Positions 10,875 through 18,991 of a DNA stretch of 20,128 nt are shown one piece after another. The notes under the pieces are model-generated. The model did no database searches. It was given only the letters and a program-made list of their open reading frames with translations, and was not told where the DNA came from. The stretch is taken from IMG/VR virus record IMGVR_UViG_3300045884_000055, positions 1-20,128 of that record; one strand, written 5' to 3'. A program made the translations under genes and the position numbers. The DNA is from a virus. Every line of letters starts with the position of its first letter. Positions within the stretch are counted from its first letter, which is position 1.

Positions 10875-12407
10875 TTAGAAATACCCGCGAGGCTCATATT
10901 CGATATCGAGCCCGGACACTTGCCACACGGGCTCGCCGCTCGCGCGCACCTCAACCGAGATGTACCGGCCTTGCGCAAACGTGTTCACGATTTGCGCGGG
11001 CTCAACTAGCTGTTGCTCGGCGCTCCAATTGATCGGGTCTGCTTGCGTCATGCGCGAGCCGACGCGCACAAACAACGTGCCGTAGTTTTGCGCGCGCACG
11101 TGCACACGCCGAACGAATTTCACGCGCTCGGGCGCGCCCATGCTCAAGTCATAGCGGCCGATGCCGGACTCGCGCGAGGTGTCGTCGGGCGTGTCTTGTT
11201 GTTCGGTTGTGGTGCCGAAGCCCAACACAAGATGCTCGGTTGCGAGCGAAAAATTTGCTTGGTTTAGATAGCGCGTGTCATCGTCAATTATGATGTCTTG
11301 GTCGTCGATAATTTCGCTCGTGCTCGTGTCGTTGACGACTCCAACCGAGCCGCACGCAACCTCGGCCAAATCGCGCACACCAAACGCGTCGGTTGCTAGC
11401 GAGTAAATCAAACCCTTCGTGCACAACGTCGAGCCCGTTTCGGGAAACGCAATCAACACTTCATTGCGCGCGCGGTTGAACACAGTAAACACGTTTTCGT
11501 AATTCACGGAATCCAACTGCGCAAAAAGGTACTCGCGCATGCGTGCTTGCCCGATGCTGGTCCGGTTGGTGCCGTCCGTTAGCAAAATGTCGCCATCGGA
11601 AACGACAAGGTGTTGCCCGTTCACGTCGCACACGGCATGCCGCGTCAAAACGCCCGTGTTGGTAAACAGCGTGCGAAATACAAACGTTTGCCCCTCAAGG
11701 TAATCGCACGCGTACATGGCGCTGCGCTTGTAGACGAGCAACGAGCCGCGCAACGCGTGTGCGCATTGCACGGGGCCGATTGTGTCGCTTAGTTCCGCGT
11801 CGCCCGCCTCGGTGCTGGCGCTCGGAGTCCACGAGCCCGGCACGGTGCCGGGTGGCGCCGCGTCACTCCACATCACTTTGTTTTCAAAGTGTCCGCTCGG
11901 CTGGTCAATGTCGAGCGCGAACAAGTGATATTTGAACGCGGCAATAGATTTGCACGTAGTCCCGGCCGGCCAATCGGGCAGCTCAACGAACGGCGTGCCC
12001 ACGTCCCCCGCCCAGTAATGCGGCGCGTCGAATCCATTCGTGAACACGGGCACGCCGTTGAGCAACGTTGAGGCGTAGCGCCACGGTTGCGACACGTCAA
12101 CGGGCGTAAGCCCGGCCGCGGGCGTCACATCGGCGCTATTCGACGTTTCGCGCGCCGTGATTGCGTCCGGGTGAAACGCAAGCCAATAGTTGGTCGTTCC
12201 GACGCGCGCGTTTTGCAACCGCAACACCTCGGCCGGCCACGCGCCGTAAGCAGCTCGCGAGCCGAGCACGCGCAGCGCAAACGACTTGCGGAAAACCGCG
12301 TTGCGAATCGAGCCGCCCCAAAACTCATCGGACAATTCGCACGCGGGCGTATCGTCCGCATAGCCTTTGGTCGGCCGAAATTTCAATGTGCGTTTCGGGT
12401 AACTCAT
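10875..12407 (-). CDS. Tail nozzle / packaged-DNA stabilisation-like protein
   Basis: The protein has 510 residues from the ATG at 12407, which overlaps the preceding stop as ATGA; this rules out a longer start. It is rich in beta structure, with repeated strand-turn units: NGVPVFTNGFDAPHYWAG, CKSIAAFKYHLFALDID, KVMWSDAAPPG, CAHALRGSLLVYKRSAMYAC, HLVVSDGDILLTDGTN. This is the six-bladed beta-propeller pattern known for nozzle proteins of short-tailed phages such as gp10 of P22 (472 residues) and the SU10 nozzle. The V-M-W-S-D-x-A element is typical of that family. It would close the tail channel and hold the packaged DNA. The acidic run at residues 370-390 (EIIDDQDIIIDDDTR) is unusual. Confidence 0.78.
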   Translation of the reverse strand: MSYPKRTLKFRPTKGYADDTPACELSDEFWGGSIRNAVFRKSFALRVLGSRAAYGAWPAEVLRLQNARVGTTNYWLAFHPDAITARETSNSADVTPAAGLTPVDVSQPWRYASTLLNGVPVFTNGFDAPHYWAGDVGTPFVELPDWPAGTTCKSIAAFKYHLFALDIDQPSGHFENKVMWSDAAPPGTVPGSWTPSASTEAGDAELSDTIGPVQCAHALRGSLLVYKRSAMYACDYLEGQTFVFRTLFTNTGVLTRHAVCDVNGQHLVVSDGDILLTDGTNRTSIGQARMREYLFAQLDSVNYENVFTVFNRARNEVLIAFPETGSTLCTKGLIYSLATDAFGVRDLAEVACGSVGVVNDTSTSEIIDDQDIIIDDDTRYLNQANFSLATEHLVLGFGTTTEQQDTPDDTSRESGIGRYDLSMGAPERVKFVRRVHVRAQNYGTLFVRVGSRMTQADPINWSAEQQLVEPAQIVNTFAQGRYISVEVRASGEPVWQVSGLDIEYEPRGYF

Positions 12408-12784
12408 GCGGTGCTCAACGTGATACCCGTTTGCACCTTGCGCACAATGTCGGTAAGCGCCTCGCGGAACGACGCGGTAAAAATTACGGTGCTCGGCGTG
12501 GTGCGATTCCAAGCGCGGTTTGTCGATAGCGACAACCAAACGCCCGTGCTATCGCCGCTCGAAAACGTGCCGCTAGTCGGGTCAACTTTCACTTCCCAAT
12601 GTGCGCCGATGCCTGCGAATTGCGGCGAAACCCAACCGCCCGCAGCCGCGCCGGTTATCGTGTAGCTACCATCTGAATTCAGTTGCCAACTTGCGTTGCC
12701 AACGCCCGAGTTACCCGGAATCGTCGGGTTGAGCACGCCCGGCACGCCACCCAAGGCCGCGACAACGTTTAGGACGCCCGTCAC
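12404..12784 (-). CDS. Small beta-rich tail-fibre-associated protein
   Basis: The protein has 126 residues. The GTG at 12784 overlaps the fibre gene's stop as GTGA and has GGGG about six bases before it, so it is preferred to a TTG at 12811. The first 30 residues are hydrophobic and glycine-rich. Then comes a beta-sandwich-like part (NASWQLNSDGSYTITGAAAG, GWVSPQFAGIGAHWEVKVDP, GTFSSGDSTGVWLSLSTNRA). This W-E-V-K-V-[TD]-P-x-S-G-T-F-S pattern is common at fibre ends and small tail proteins of phages. It may be a second fibre component or a cap on the fibre. Its coupling to the fibre gene suggests joint use. Confidence 0.65.
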   Translation of the reverse strand: MTGVLNVVAALGGVPGVLNPTIPGNSGVGNASWQLNSDGSYTITGAAAGGWVSPQFAGIGAHWEVKVDPTSGTFSSGDSTGVWLSLSTNRAWNRTTPSTVIFTASFREALTDIVRKVQTGITLSTA

Positions 12785-13842
12785 GACAACCCCGGTCCGC
12801 CGATAACCCAATTGCCGGAACTCAATCGAATCGCGGTGCCCATGCCGCCATAGGCGAGCGTGCGGTTGCCTGTGAGCGTGTAACCCGCACCGAGTAGGTA
12901 CATCGTCCCGCCACTAATCGCGATTGTTGAGCCGCTCGTGTGATTGCCGAGAAACGTCAACACGGTGCCCGTCGGGTGCGTGCCCGAGACAATCGTGTAA
13001 GTGACGCTCGCGCCGCCTATGACCATGATTGAGCCCGCATCCGTGGCGGCCGAATTGCGCGACGACGACACCGCAATTTCGGGCATGCCTTTGTAGCCGG
13101 GCTCGGCCGCGCTCGCGTTCGGAGTCGTGAGCACGCCGGCCGACGACAGCGAAAACGTGACGCCAGAACTAGGACCGAACCGCAGCGCGCCGCCCTCGGT
13201 CCGAATAATCAAATCCCCCGCGGCCGTGCCAGTCATTAAGTTTCCGGCCGCGCCTTCCGCGCCGAAGTAGCCGCGGTTGACGCTGTTTGTAATGTAGTTA
13301 GTGACCGCGCCAAACGCGCCCGTTGTTTGCACGATGAATTGCGTCACCGCGTTTTTGGACAGCGTTTGATTCTCGGTGAACGTGTTCGCCGCGTTCTTTA
13401 GCGGCACGTTGCTTGATAGCCGCCCGTCCGGCACCGCGCCGCTCGCGAGGTTCGATGCGTTCAGGTTGGTTAGGTTCGCGCCGCTCACGGCCGGCAACGT
13501 CGCGGGGAAGCGCGCGTCGGGCACGGTGCCGCTCGCGAGATTCGAAGCGTTGAGGCCCGCAATGCCGGAGCCGTCCGCGATTGTCGGCGTGGTAATCGTC
13601 GGCGTGTTTATCGTTGGGCTCGTTTGCCGCACTAGCAAACCCGTGCCCGTGCTTCCGCCCGCGGCGAGTGCGTTTAGCTCCGTGTGCGACGCGGTAACCG
13701 CGCCCGTGATATTCGGAAACGTGTTCAGCAACGCGAGCTTGGTATTGCGCGCGTGATCGTCGAGCGTTTGCACCTTGTCGGTTGAGCCAACCGGGTTGGC
13801 GGGGTTTAGGTCCGAAATGAAAGTGACGGTTTCGATTGGCAC
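12781..13842 (-). CDS. Tail fibre protein
   Basis: The protein has 353 residues from a GTG at 13842 with AAGGGG nine bases upstream. The N-terminal 60 residues (LNPANPVGSTDKVQTLDDHA) match the conserved head of many tail-fibre proteins that attach to the virion. Then come repeats of the N-A-S-N-L-A-S-G-x-V-P-D-x-R type at residues 98-111 and 128-141, along with TSPTINTPTITTPTI, both typical of fibre shafts. The C-terminal 170 residues form a beta-rich tip, with a glycine-rich end and AAGDLIIRTEGGALRFG. It should bind the host receptor. No chaperone/endosialidase autoprotease motif is seen. It lies between the adaptor and nozzle genes. Confidence 0.85.
   Translation of the reverse strand: MPIETVTFISDLNPANPVGSTDKVQTLDDHARNTKLALLNTFPNITGAVTASHTELNALAAGGSTGTGLLVRQTSPTINTPTITTPTIADGSGIAGLNASNLASGTVPDARFPATLPAVSGANLTNLNASNLASGAVPDGRLSSNVPLKNAANTFTENQTLSKNAVTQFIVQTTGAFGAVTNYITNSVNRGYFGAEGAAGNLMTGTAAGDLIIRTEGGALRFGPSSGVTFSLSSAGVLTTPNASAAEPGYKGMPEIAVSSSRNSAATDAGSIMVIGGASVTYTIVSGTHPTGTVLTFLGNHTSGSTIAISGGTMYLLGAGYTLTGNRTLAYGGMGTAIRLSSGNWVIGGPGLS
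13420..13461 (-). repeat. Tail fibre repeat unit, second copy
   Basis: Encodes residues 128-141 of the fibre (NASNLASGAVPDGR). It is exactly 90 bp after the first copy in the coding direction and is very similar at DNA level. Confidence 0.7.
13510..13551 (-). repeat. Tail fibre repeat unit, first copy
   Basis: Encodes residues 98-111 of the fibre (NASNLASGTVPDAR). The DNA around the motif GCTCGCGAGRTTCGA is shared with the second copy. Confidence 0.7.
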
Positions 13843-13844
13843 GC

Positions 13845-14462
13845 TTAGTACCCCTTTCGAATCGGGCCGAAGTGATACGCGCCCGCGACGCGCGCGCCGC
13901 CGAGCTTTCGCCCCGCGGCTTGATTGAGTTTTTCGAGCGCGTCCGAAAACGTGTCGAGCGCGCCTTGGGCAAGCTCTAGGTCTTGCGTGAATTGGTAGAG
14001 GTGGAAAAGCGAGCCGTGCACGTATAGCGACTCATGCGCGGTCAACAATTCGTTTTCGTCGGTGTCGGCCGCGAGCGCGGGTGGGTGACCGAAGTACGCA
14101 AGCTCAAGCTCGGCGGCTTCACCAGGAATGCCGCGCAGCTCCACGCGCGCGCCATCCATTGCGAACCACAAAACCGGGCCGGTTGGCGGCATGCGCCGCA
14201 GCTCGAACAACGATACTTGCGCGCAACCCCCTTTCGCGTCGCTCGTGTAGATCGCGCGCACCACGTCGAGCCCGTCCGGCAACGTGTAGACACCCGTGTC
14301 TAACACGCGGTCGGCATCGGTGAGCGTGTAGCGATACGTTGCCGCGGTCATTTCGCGACGTATCAACCCCTCGGCCAACGCAACGAAGCCGGCAACCTCG
14401 GTTGTTAGGTCGGGACGGTGCGCGTAATCGAGCACGCGCTGTTTTAGTTCCCCGAAATTCAT
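13845..14462 (-). CDS. Head-tail adaptor protein (SU10/P22 gp4-like)
   Basis: The protein has 205 residues; the ATG at 14462 overlaps the upstream stop as ATGA. The order of elements is that of the portal adaptors of short-tailed phages: the N-terminal FGELKQRVLDYAHRPDLT with helix FVALAEGLIRREM, then a beta part (YRYTLTDADRVLDTGVYTLP, DGLDVVRAIYTSD), FELRRMPPTGPVLWFAMDG, and the C-terminal helices (LLTAHESLYVHGSLFHLYQF and ALDTFSDALEKLNQAAGRKL). The N-M-x-x-G-E-[LI] opening and the P-D-[DG]-x-x-x-[VI] segment are typical of this group. It forms a ring below the portal. Its place after the capsid genes and before the fibre gene agrees with that. Confidence 0.82.
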   Translation of the reverse strand: MNFGELKQRVLDYAHRPDLTTEVAGFVALAEGLIRREMTAATYRYTLTDADRVLDTGVYTLPDGLDVVRAIYTSDAKGGCAQVSLFELRRMPPTGPVLWFAMDGARVELRGIPGEAAELELAYFGHPPALAADTDENELLTAHESLYVHGSLFHLYQFTQDLELAQGALDTFSDALEKLNQAAGRKLGGARVAGAYHFGPIRKGY

Positions 14463-14713
14463 AGGTGCCCCAGTTGCGCGCGCCGCGTGCGCACGCGGTA
14501 GAGGTTCGCGAAGTCCGACGCGTGCAACGCATCCATAGCGGCTTGGAATTCGTCACGGTTGCGGCTACGCAAGCCGGGAAAAATCAATGTGAGCGCGTAC
14601 CAATCGCGCGTCGGGATTCGTAACGTGTGCTCGGCAAACGGCGCGTGACGCGTCGGAATGCGTTGCTCGCGCGCCAACTGGTTGCCGCGCAAAATGTTGT
14701 CGCGTTCGCTCAC
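14459..14713 (-). CDS. Small conserved head-region protein
   Basis: The protein has 84 residues from a GTG at 14713 (GTGAGCGA). The pattern IPTRDWYALTLIFPGLRSRN, then a helix of alanines and D-F-A-N-L-Y-R-V, fits a group of small phage proteins with an I-P-x-x-[DE]-W...P-x-L-x-S-x-D motif, which occur near capsid genes and have no known role. Its stop codon is fused with the adaptor's start (ATGA), which supports translation. It follows a GC-rich hairpin placed after the capsid gene, so its expression may be lower than that of the capsid protein. Confidence 0.65.
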   Translation of the reverse strand: MSERDNILRGNQLAREQRIPTRHAPFAEHTLRIPTRDWYALTLIFPGLRSRNRDEFQAAMDALHASDFANLYRVRTRRAQLGHL

Positions 14714-14732
14714 AACCTAAATGCCCGGCAAC

Positions 14733-14758
14733 CGGCCCGGCCCCCGCGAGGCCGGCCG
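14733..14758 (-). promoter_or_regulatory. GC-rich hairpin after the major capsid gene
   Basis: CGGCC-C-GGCC (14733-14742, one bulged base) pairs with GGCCGGCCG (14750-14758) around a seven-base loop. On the minus-strand RNA it lies 14 bases after the capsid stop codon. There is no following U-tract, so full termination is unlikely; partial attenuation or protection of the capsid transcript's end is plausible. Confidence 0.45.
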
Positions 14759-14772
14759 CCGAGCAACCAGAC

Positions 14773-15816
14773 TTAGGCAACAACGTCCTCGGTCGGGTCT
14801 AGGTCGCGGATTGCGAAATGCGCTTTCTCAAGCAACACCCGCACCATCCAATGCGTTGAAATCAACTTGCGCTCGTAAAGGCCGAGCTTCGCGAGCGGTT
14901 GCAGCTTCGTGCCCCACATACGCGGGATTTCCACGAATTCGGGCGAGATGCCGAACAACGTGCACGCGGCCGGGTCACCGTATGTTTGCTGATTGCGGCA
15001 CGGGACAATTTGCATGGTGTAGCCGAAGTCCGTTCGCAACGTGTCGATGTAGCCTTGCGACGTTTGCGCGACGCCTTCACCTTGGCCGCTAATGTTCGCG
15101 GTCGGCGCCGCGGCATACGGTGTCGTGAAAAGGTATTTCGCCAAACGCTTCGTGAGGCCCGGCACCGAAAGCAACTTGGTAGGCTTCGCGCCCGCGAGGT
15201 ATGCGGCTTCGATTGCGTCGCTAACCATTGTCCACGTGAGCCCGCGCGCGGTGCCATCGGTCGGCGCGTCTACGATTTTCGTGGTCGCATTGAAGCCGCC
15301 CGGAGCGCCGCCCGCGCCAACGTTCACATTGGTTTCCAACCACGCATCGAATCCGCCCGTGAGGCCGGCAACCGTCGAGCCGTTATCGGCAACGCTCGCT
15401 TGCGCCGAAAGCGCCGAGGCTTCGATGTTGTTTTGCAGCTCGTTTATGCGCTTCGTGGTCTGGTAGCCCATTTCATCCGAGCGCCCAATGTTGTCCGTGT
15501 TGAGTGCAACCTCGGACACGTTCACGCCCATGTATGAAAGCTGGCCGTGATTGCCGACGCGAGCGCCGGACGCAACCGTAATGGGCGCAACGTCCTGGCC
15601 GTCAATCGCCGCGCTCGCAAGCGTGGTTGCGGCCAAATCGTCTTGAGTCCATTCGGCGTAGGGGTTGTCATACGTGCCGCCGCCCGCCATATCCAAGAAC
15701 GGCGTTTCGGTCGGTGAAATCGAATAGATTTTTTCTAGCACGTCCTCGCGGACGAGCCCGCCCGCCGCAACTAGTTTCAGGTCGGCGGCGCTAAGTGAAT
15801 CGTTCGGTTGTGCCAT
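14773..15816 (-). CDS. Major capsid protein (SU10-type, HK97 fold)
   Basis: The protein has 347 residues; it forms the icosahedral head. The N-terminal DVLEKIYSISPTETPFLDMA with T-P-F and the later AEWTQDDLA are typical of this capsid group. It also has VGNHGQLSYMGVNVSEVALN followed by GRSDEMGYQTTKRINELQNN, the segment of SU10-like capsid proteins in which a [NG]-x-x-Q-x-x-x-x-x-x-V-S motif leads into the long spine helix, and AGLTGGFDAWLETN after it. The C-terminal part (FVEIPRMWGTKLQPLAKLGL, WMVRVLLEKAHFAIRDLD) matches the family's final strands and E-K-A-H. GGGGA upstream of the ATG supports the start, 15 bases after the scaffold gene. Confidence 0.9.
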   Translation of the reverse strand: MAQPNDSLSAADLKLVAAGGLVREDVLEKIYSISPTETPFLDMAGGGTYDNPYAEWTQDDLAATTLASAAIDGQDVAPITVASGARVGNHGQLSYMGVNVSEVALNTDNIGRSDEMGYQTTKRINELQNNIEASALSAQASVADNGSTVAGLTGGFDAWLETNVNVGAGGAPGGFNATTKIVDAPTDGTARGLTWTMVSDAIEAAYLAGAKPTKLLSVPGLTKRLAKYLFTTPYAAAPTANISGQGEGVAQTSQGYIDTLRTDFGYTMQIVPCRNQQTYGDPAACTLFGISPEFVEIPRMWGTKLQPLAKLGLYERKLISTHWMVRVLLEKAHFAIRDLDPTEDVVA

Positions 15817-15831
15817 TGCTGCAAGTCCCCG

Positions 15832-16674
15832 CTATTTCAAAACGTCGAGCACGCGGGAACGCAACGTCGAATTTTTCGCGGGCGTCTCGGCCGCCGGCTT
15901 GCGCGCGACACTCAACCCCGCGGCGCTCTTGCCCGTGGTTGATGGCTTTTTCACTTCGGCCACCTTCGCGAGCGCGGCCGTGATTCGCTGCTTACGCAAA
16001 AACGAATCGCGAATAAACCGAAACAACTTGTGCGAGGGATTCGCGAGCAAAAATTGCTCGCCTATTCCGTAGTCTTTGAGCAAGTCCACCATGCCCGCTA
16101 ACTCGGCCTCGCGCGTCGTTTCATCGCGCCATTGCGGAATCGCTTGTAACGTTAGGTCGCGCTCGCGTTTCATCGTCTCGGCAAGGTTCGCCCGAATTTT
16201 TTCTTTCACTTCGGGTTTCACGTTGCCGAGCGAAGCCACGAGCATTTCCAATTCACGTTGCGAGCGTGTCCACTCGGCTTCCTGAGTCGATACGCGTTCT
16301 TCGAACGCCAGTTCCCGTACCGTTAGCGCGTCCTGTTTCGCGTGTGCGTCTTTCAACGCGCCGAGGGTCACGGGCTTTCCGTTCGCCATCGGAATTTCAA
16401 TCGCGTACAGGTCCGCATCGCTTACGCTCAACCGCTCGGCTAAGTCTTTAAGCGATTTGGGTTTGCCTTTCGGCGCGCCCGCTTTTGGCTCGGCGTTTGG
16501 TGTTGGGCTCTCGCCCGCGTCGGCCGGGTTGGGTTGCTCACCCGAATCTATTTCGAGCAGCTCGCGTAATCGTTCGAGCCGGCTAGGCTCGCTCGGTGCG
16601 GCGCTCGGTTGCGCGGTGTTAGGCGGCGCGCTCGGTGCCGGTTGTGTCCCCTCGGATTCCGGTTGCGATTGCAT
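15832..16674 (-). CDS. Scaffolding protein
   Basis: The protein has 280 residues and lies between the portal and the capsid gene, as expected for the internal scaffold that guides head assembly. The N-terminal 90 residues are low-complexity, Pro/Ser/Glu/Ala-rich (SAPPNTAQPSAAPSEPSRLE). Residues 75-165 contain SDADLYAIEIPMANGKPVTL, GALKDA and a long charged coiled-coil region (ELAFEERVSTQEAEWTRSQR, ELEMLVASLGNVK). The C-terminal end is basic (RKPAAETPAKNSTLRSRVLD), like the capsid-binding tails of known scaffolds. The length is close to P22 scaffold (303). The start at 16674 overlaps the preceding gene by 56 bp and lacks a good ribosome binding site, so it may be coupled. Confidence 0.83.
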   Translation of the reverse strand: MQSQPESEGTQPAPSAPPNTAQPSAAPSEPSRLERLRELLEIDSGEQPNPADAGESPTPNAEPKAGAPKGKPKSLKDLAERLSVSDADLYAIEIPMANGKPVTLGALKDAHAKQDALTVRELAFEERVSTQEAEWTRSQRELEMLVASLGNVKPEVKEKIRANLAETMKRERDLTLQAIPQWRDETTREAELAGMVDLLKDYGIGEQFLLANPSHKLFRFIRDSFLRKQRITAALAKVAEVKKPSTTGKSAAGLSVARKPAAETPAKNSTLRSRVLDVLK

Positions 16675-16855
16675 CGTCTAAAAACTCGCGCAGCTCTTTC
16701 AATGCTCTAATACCCGCATGCGCGCGCTCGCGGTCGGCCACGTGCGTTTCGGCCGAGGTTTCCCAACGCTCAACGAGCAGCGCGTGATACGCGTCAAGCG
16801 TTGCCGTTAGCAGTTGGCTCGTCTTTAGGTTTCGCGCGTCCGTCACTCGATCCAT
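16619..16855 (-). CDS. Small helical protein between portal and scaffold
   Basis: The protein has 78 residues from an ATG at 16855 with AAGGTGA six bases upstream. It overlaps the portal gene's 3' end by 62 bp in another frame. The sequence is helical and charged (LLTATLDAYHALLVERWETS, AETHVADRERAHAGIRALKE, LREFLDDAIATG), with a probable helical hairpin. No family is recognised; a head-assembly accessory role is inferred from position only. The strong ribosome binding site inside the portal coding region is the best evidence that the gene is real. Confidence 0.65.
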   Translation of the reverse strand: MDRVTDARNLKTSQLLTATLDAYHALLVERWETSAETHVADRERAHAGIRALKELREFLDDAIATGIRGDTTGTERAA

Positions 16856-18848
16856 TGCCGTTCACCTTGGCGCCGACCAAATCTTTCGCAACGTTGCCGA
16901 CCATTTCGGCCTCGGCAATCTCGGCGTTTTGCCCAAGCTCCACGTACTTGAAGCGCAGCTCGGCTTTCGTCTGCCAAACGTCTATCGCGTTGGTCGTGTC
17001 GGTTTTGTATTTCTCGAACGCTTGCCGCAGCTTTTCGAGCTCAACGGCTTGCGCCACCAACTGTTTTTGCTCGGCTTGTTGCATCGCGCCGCGCTGCGCG
17101 TTTTGTTGCTGCGCTTTCTGCGATGCCTCGGAGCGTGGGTCAATGAAATACCGCTCGGGGTTGGGTATGTCCGCGACGCGCCCCCAATCCATGAGCAAAT
17201 TGTAGAAACCGTCTACGTCAACGAGCACGCCCGTCATGCCCAGTTGCCCCAGTTGAATGTGCGTTTGCAACAACTTGTCCAACGACATTTGCCGCCGCGA
17301 GCGTTCGCCCGGACTCAACCCGATTTTTACCGTGAGCCGCTCGCGTGCCGGCCATTCCGCGGGCACGGCCGAGCCCCAACGCCCGTTGCGTTTGATTGGC
17401 ACGGGCTCGCGGTAATGCTCGCGCAACATCGCGTGCGCGAGTAGAAACGTCGAGCGAATCAGCGTGTCCGCGAGATTGCGCGTCATATGCGCGGCTAGTT
17501 GCTCGGCAACCGAAAACGCGCGGTCAAGTCCGATTGACCCAACTTGTTTCGATACCTGCATTTCGCCGGCTTGCATGTCGAGCGTGGAGCCGCCCAGCTC
17601 GGTACGGATTTGCCGTTGGTGTGCAATTGCTTCGCGGATACCTTGCGACGTGTCCGGCACCACGAAGGGCATGACCGCATCGGACACGCGCGGGATACTC
17701 GCCTTGACGCGAATCGAACCGTTTACGCGGCCGTCTCCCACGTCATCGGGATTCGCTTTGCCGTCTAGGTACGCGAGCCGTTGCTTACTCGTGGCTTGCA
17801 CGTTGTCGAGCAACGCGCGCGTTAGCGCGGTGTTTACGTCCTGGCTCTGTCGGAGCTTGTCATAGAGCGAAATGCCCGTGAGCCGATGCGGCGCGATGAA
17901 CACTTGGCCGGTTGAGTACGGCACGAGCCCGGTTGGCTCGCGCAATAGCATTTCTTGAAAGCCGCCATCGGTGCACGCCTTGACGCGCTCGGCCGAGCCG
18001 TCGCCCCCGTCGAGCAACACGTAAGACTCAAACCATTCAACCAGCTCGGTTGCGCGGTCGGCGCCGGGCGTTAGTGCCGTGTCGCGGCGCGGATTGCGCG
18101 CGGCGCCCGTGGTGCTGTGGTCGGCCGTGTATGCCTGTATCGCGTTGACTTTGTCGCGCGGGAAGCCGCGTTTGATTAGCTCCGAGCGTGGCTCTACGTG
18201 GCGCTCGGCAATGAACGGGATTTCCTGCAAGGCGCGGAAATCGGCGCCGTCATACGCTTTGGGGTAGAAAATGTTTTCGGTCGGCACGGCCTCGGAGCGG
18301 AAACGCTTGAGCGTGTACACGCACCGCAATTTCAGATAGCCGTCGCTTTCCGAGTACGCAAGGATTTCGCACACGGCGCCCGGTCGCACCGTCAAATCGT
18401 GCAACGCTTCGGGCGTGACGTTTCGGTATTCTTCGATTTTCGCGGTGTGCGTTTCCTCGCACCAACTTTTCATCCAACCATTGCGCAATTGCAGCGTGTC
18501 TTTGATCGCTTGCGCCAATTGCCATTGGCCGTTCTGTTGCCCCATGACGAAATAGCAAACCGCGTCAGATTCCAACTGCGCGGCATCTTCGTCGGCCGCG
18601 TCGAGTGCATCGAATTCGACAACGCGCGCGGACGAAAACGCTTCGAGCATGGCCGCGAGATTGCTTTCAACCATTGCGGACACGTCACCACTAACGGCCG
18701 TCGCGCGTCCCACAACCTCGGTGCCGTTCGCGCGCATGTGGTAATAGTCGAGCGCGCGCGTGCGATCCTCGGTTAGCTCATCGTTTTCGAATCCCGCGCA
18801 ACGCGTCAGCATCGTGCGGAGCTTCGGCAACAGCTCATCGTTGCGCAT
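16794..18848 (-). CDS. Portal protein
   Basis: The protein has 684 residues from the ATG at 18848, which overlaps the preceding stop as TAATG and has GAGGTG eight bases upstream; a longer reading is not supported. It is the dodecameric ring through which DNA enters the head, near the length of P22 portal (725). Typical elements are the N-terminal RALDYYHMRA..EVVGRATAVSGDVSAMVES segment, the body with RNGWMKSWCEETHTAKIEEY, PHRLTGISLYDKLRQSQDVN (residues about 310-330), and the stem/crown region with LTVKIGLSPGERSRRQMSLD and KLLQTHIQ. The last 120 residues hold a glutamine/alanine-rich helix (QKAQQQNAQRGAMQQAEQKQ), the barrel-like part. It is followed by the small helical gene and the scaffold. 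Confidence 0.88.
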   Translation of the reverse strand: MRNDELLPKLRTMLTRCAGFENDELTEDRTRALDYYHMRANGTEVVGRATAVSGDVSAMVESNLAAMLEAFSSARVVEFDALDAADEDAAQLESDAVCYFVMGQQNGQWQLAQAIKDTLQLRNGWMKSWCEETHTAKIEEYRNVTPEALHDLTVRPGAVCEILAYSESDGYLKLRCVYTLKRFRSEAVPTENIFYPKAYDGADFRALQEIPFIAERHVEPRSELIKRGFPRDKVNAIQAYTADHSTTGAARNPRRDTALTPGADRATELVEWFESYVLLDGGDGSAERVKACTDGGFQEMLLREPTGLVPYSTGQVFIAPHRLTGISLYDKLRQSQDVNTALTRALLDNVQATSKQRLAYLDGKANPDDVGDGRVNGSIRVKASIPRVSDAVMPFVVPDTSQGIREAIAHQRQIRTELGGSTLDMQAGEMQVSKQVGSIGLDRAFSVAEQLAAHMTRNLADTLIRSTFLLAHAMLREHYREPVPIKRNGRWGSAVPAEWPARERLTVKIGLSPGERSRRQMSLDKLLQTHIQLGQLGMTGVLVDVDGFYNLLMDWGRVADIPNPERYFIDPRSEASQKAQQQNAQRGAMQQAEQKQLVAQAVELEKLRQAFEKYKTDTTNAIDVWQTKAELRFKYVELGQNAEIAEAEMVGNVAKDLVGAKVNGNGSSDGRAKPKDEPTANGNA

Positions 18849-18991
18849 TAGGAGCACACCTCGCGTTTGATTTCGGTTTCGCACGTGCGCTTGTAGCTCG
18901 CGTTCGCGCATGCGGTTGCGAGCAACACGATCCCAACGAGTGCCGCGGCGCTAACTGCGAGCGCGACGGCCCCAACCGTTCGCAATATCAT
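18848..18991 (-). CDS. Small single-TM protein between terminase and portal
   Basis: The protein has 47 residues from an ATG at 18991, overlapping the terminase gene's 3' end by 41 bp and sharing its stop's last base with the portal's start (TAATG). It has one hydrophobic segment (VGAVALAVSAAALVGIVLLA) followed by TACANASYKRTCETEIKREV; the L-A-T-A-C is a weak lipobox, so an Rz1-like or other small lipoprotein is possible, but the sequence is not decisive. It is one of only two small membrane proteins in the genome and so a candidate lysis protein. The absence of a good ribosome binding site suggests coupling. Confidence 0.55.
   Translation of the reverse strand: MILRTVGAVALAVSAAALVGIVLLATACANASYKRTCETEIKREVCS

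Noticed and set aside
12087-12665. 192-codon open frame opposite the nozzle-like and fibre-associated genes
   Set aside because: Crosses two coupled minus-strand genes and has no plausible start or motif.
13420-13551. Diversity-generating retroelement target in the fibre gene
   Set aside because: No reverse transcriptase or template repeat exists in the window; the repeats are ordinary fibre-shaft units.
14899-15537. 212-codon open frame opposite the capsid gene
   Set aside because: Shadow of the capsid coding sequence with no ribosome binding site and low-complexity Arg-rich translation.
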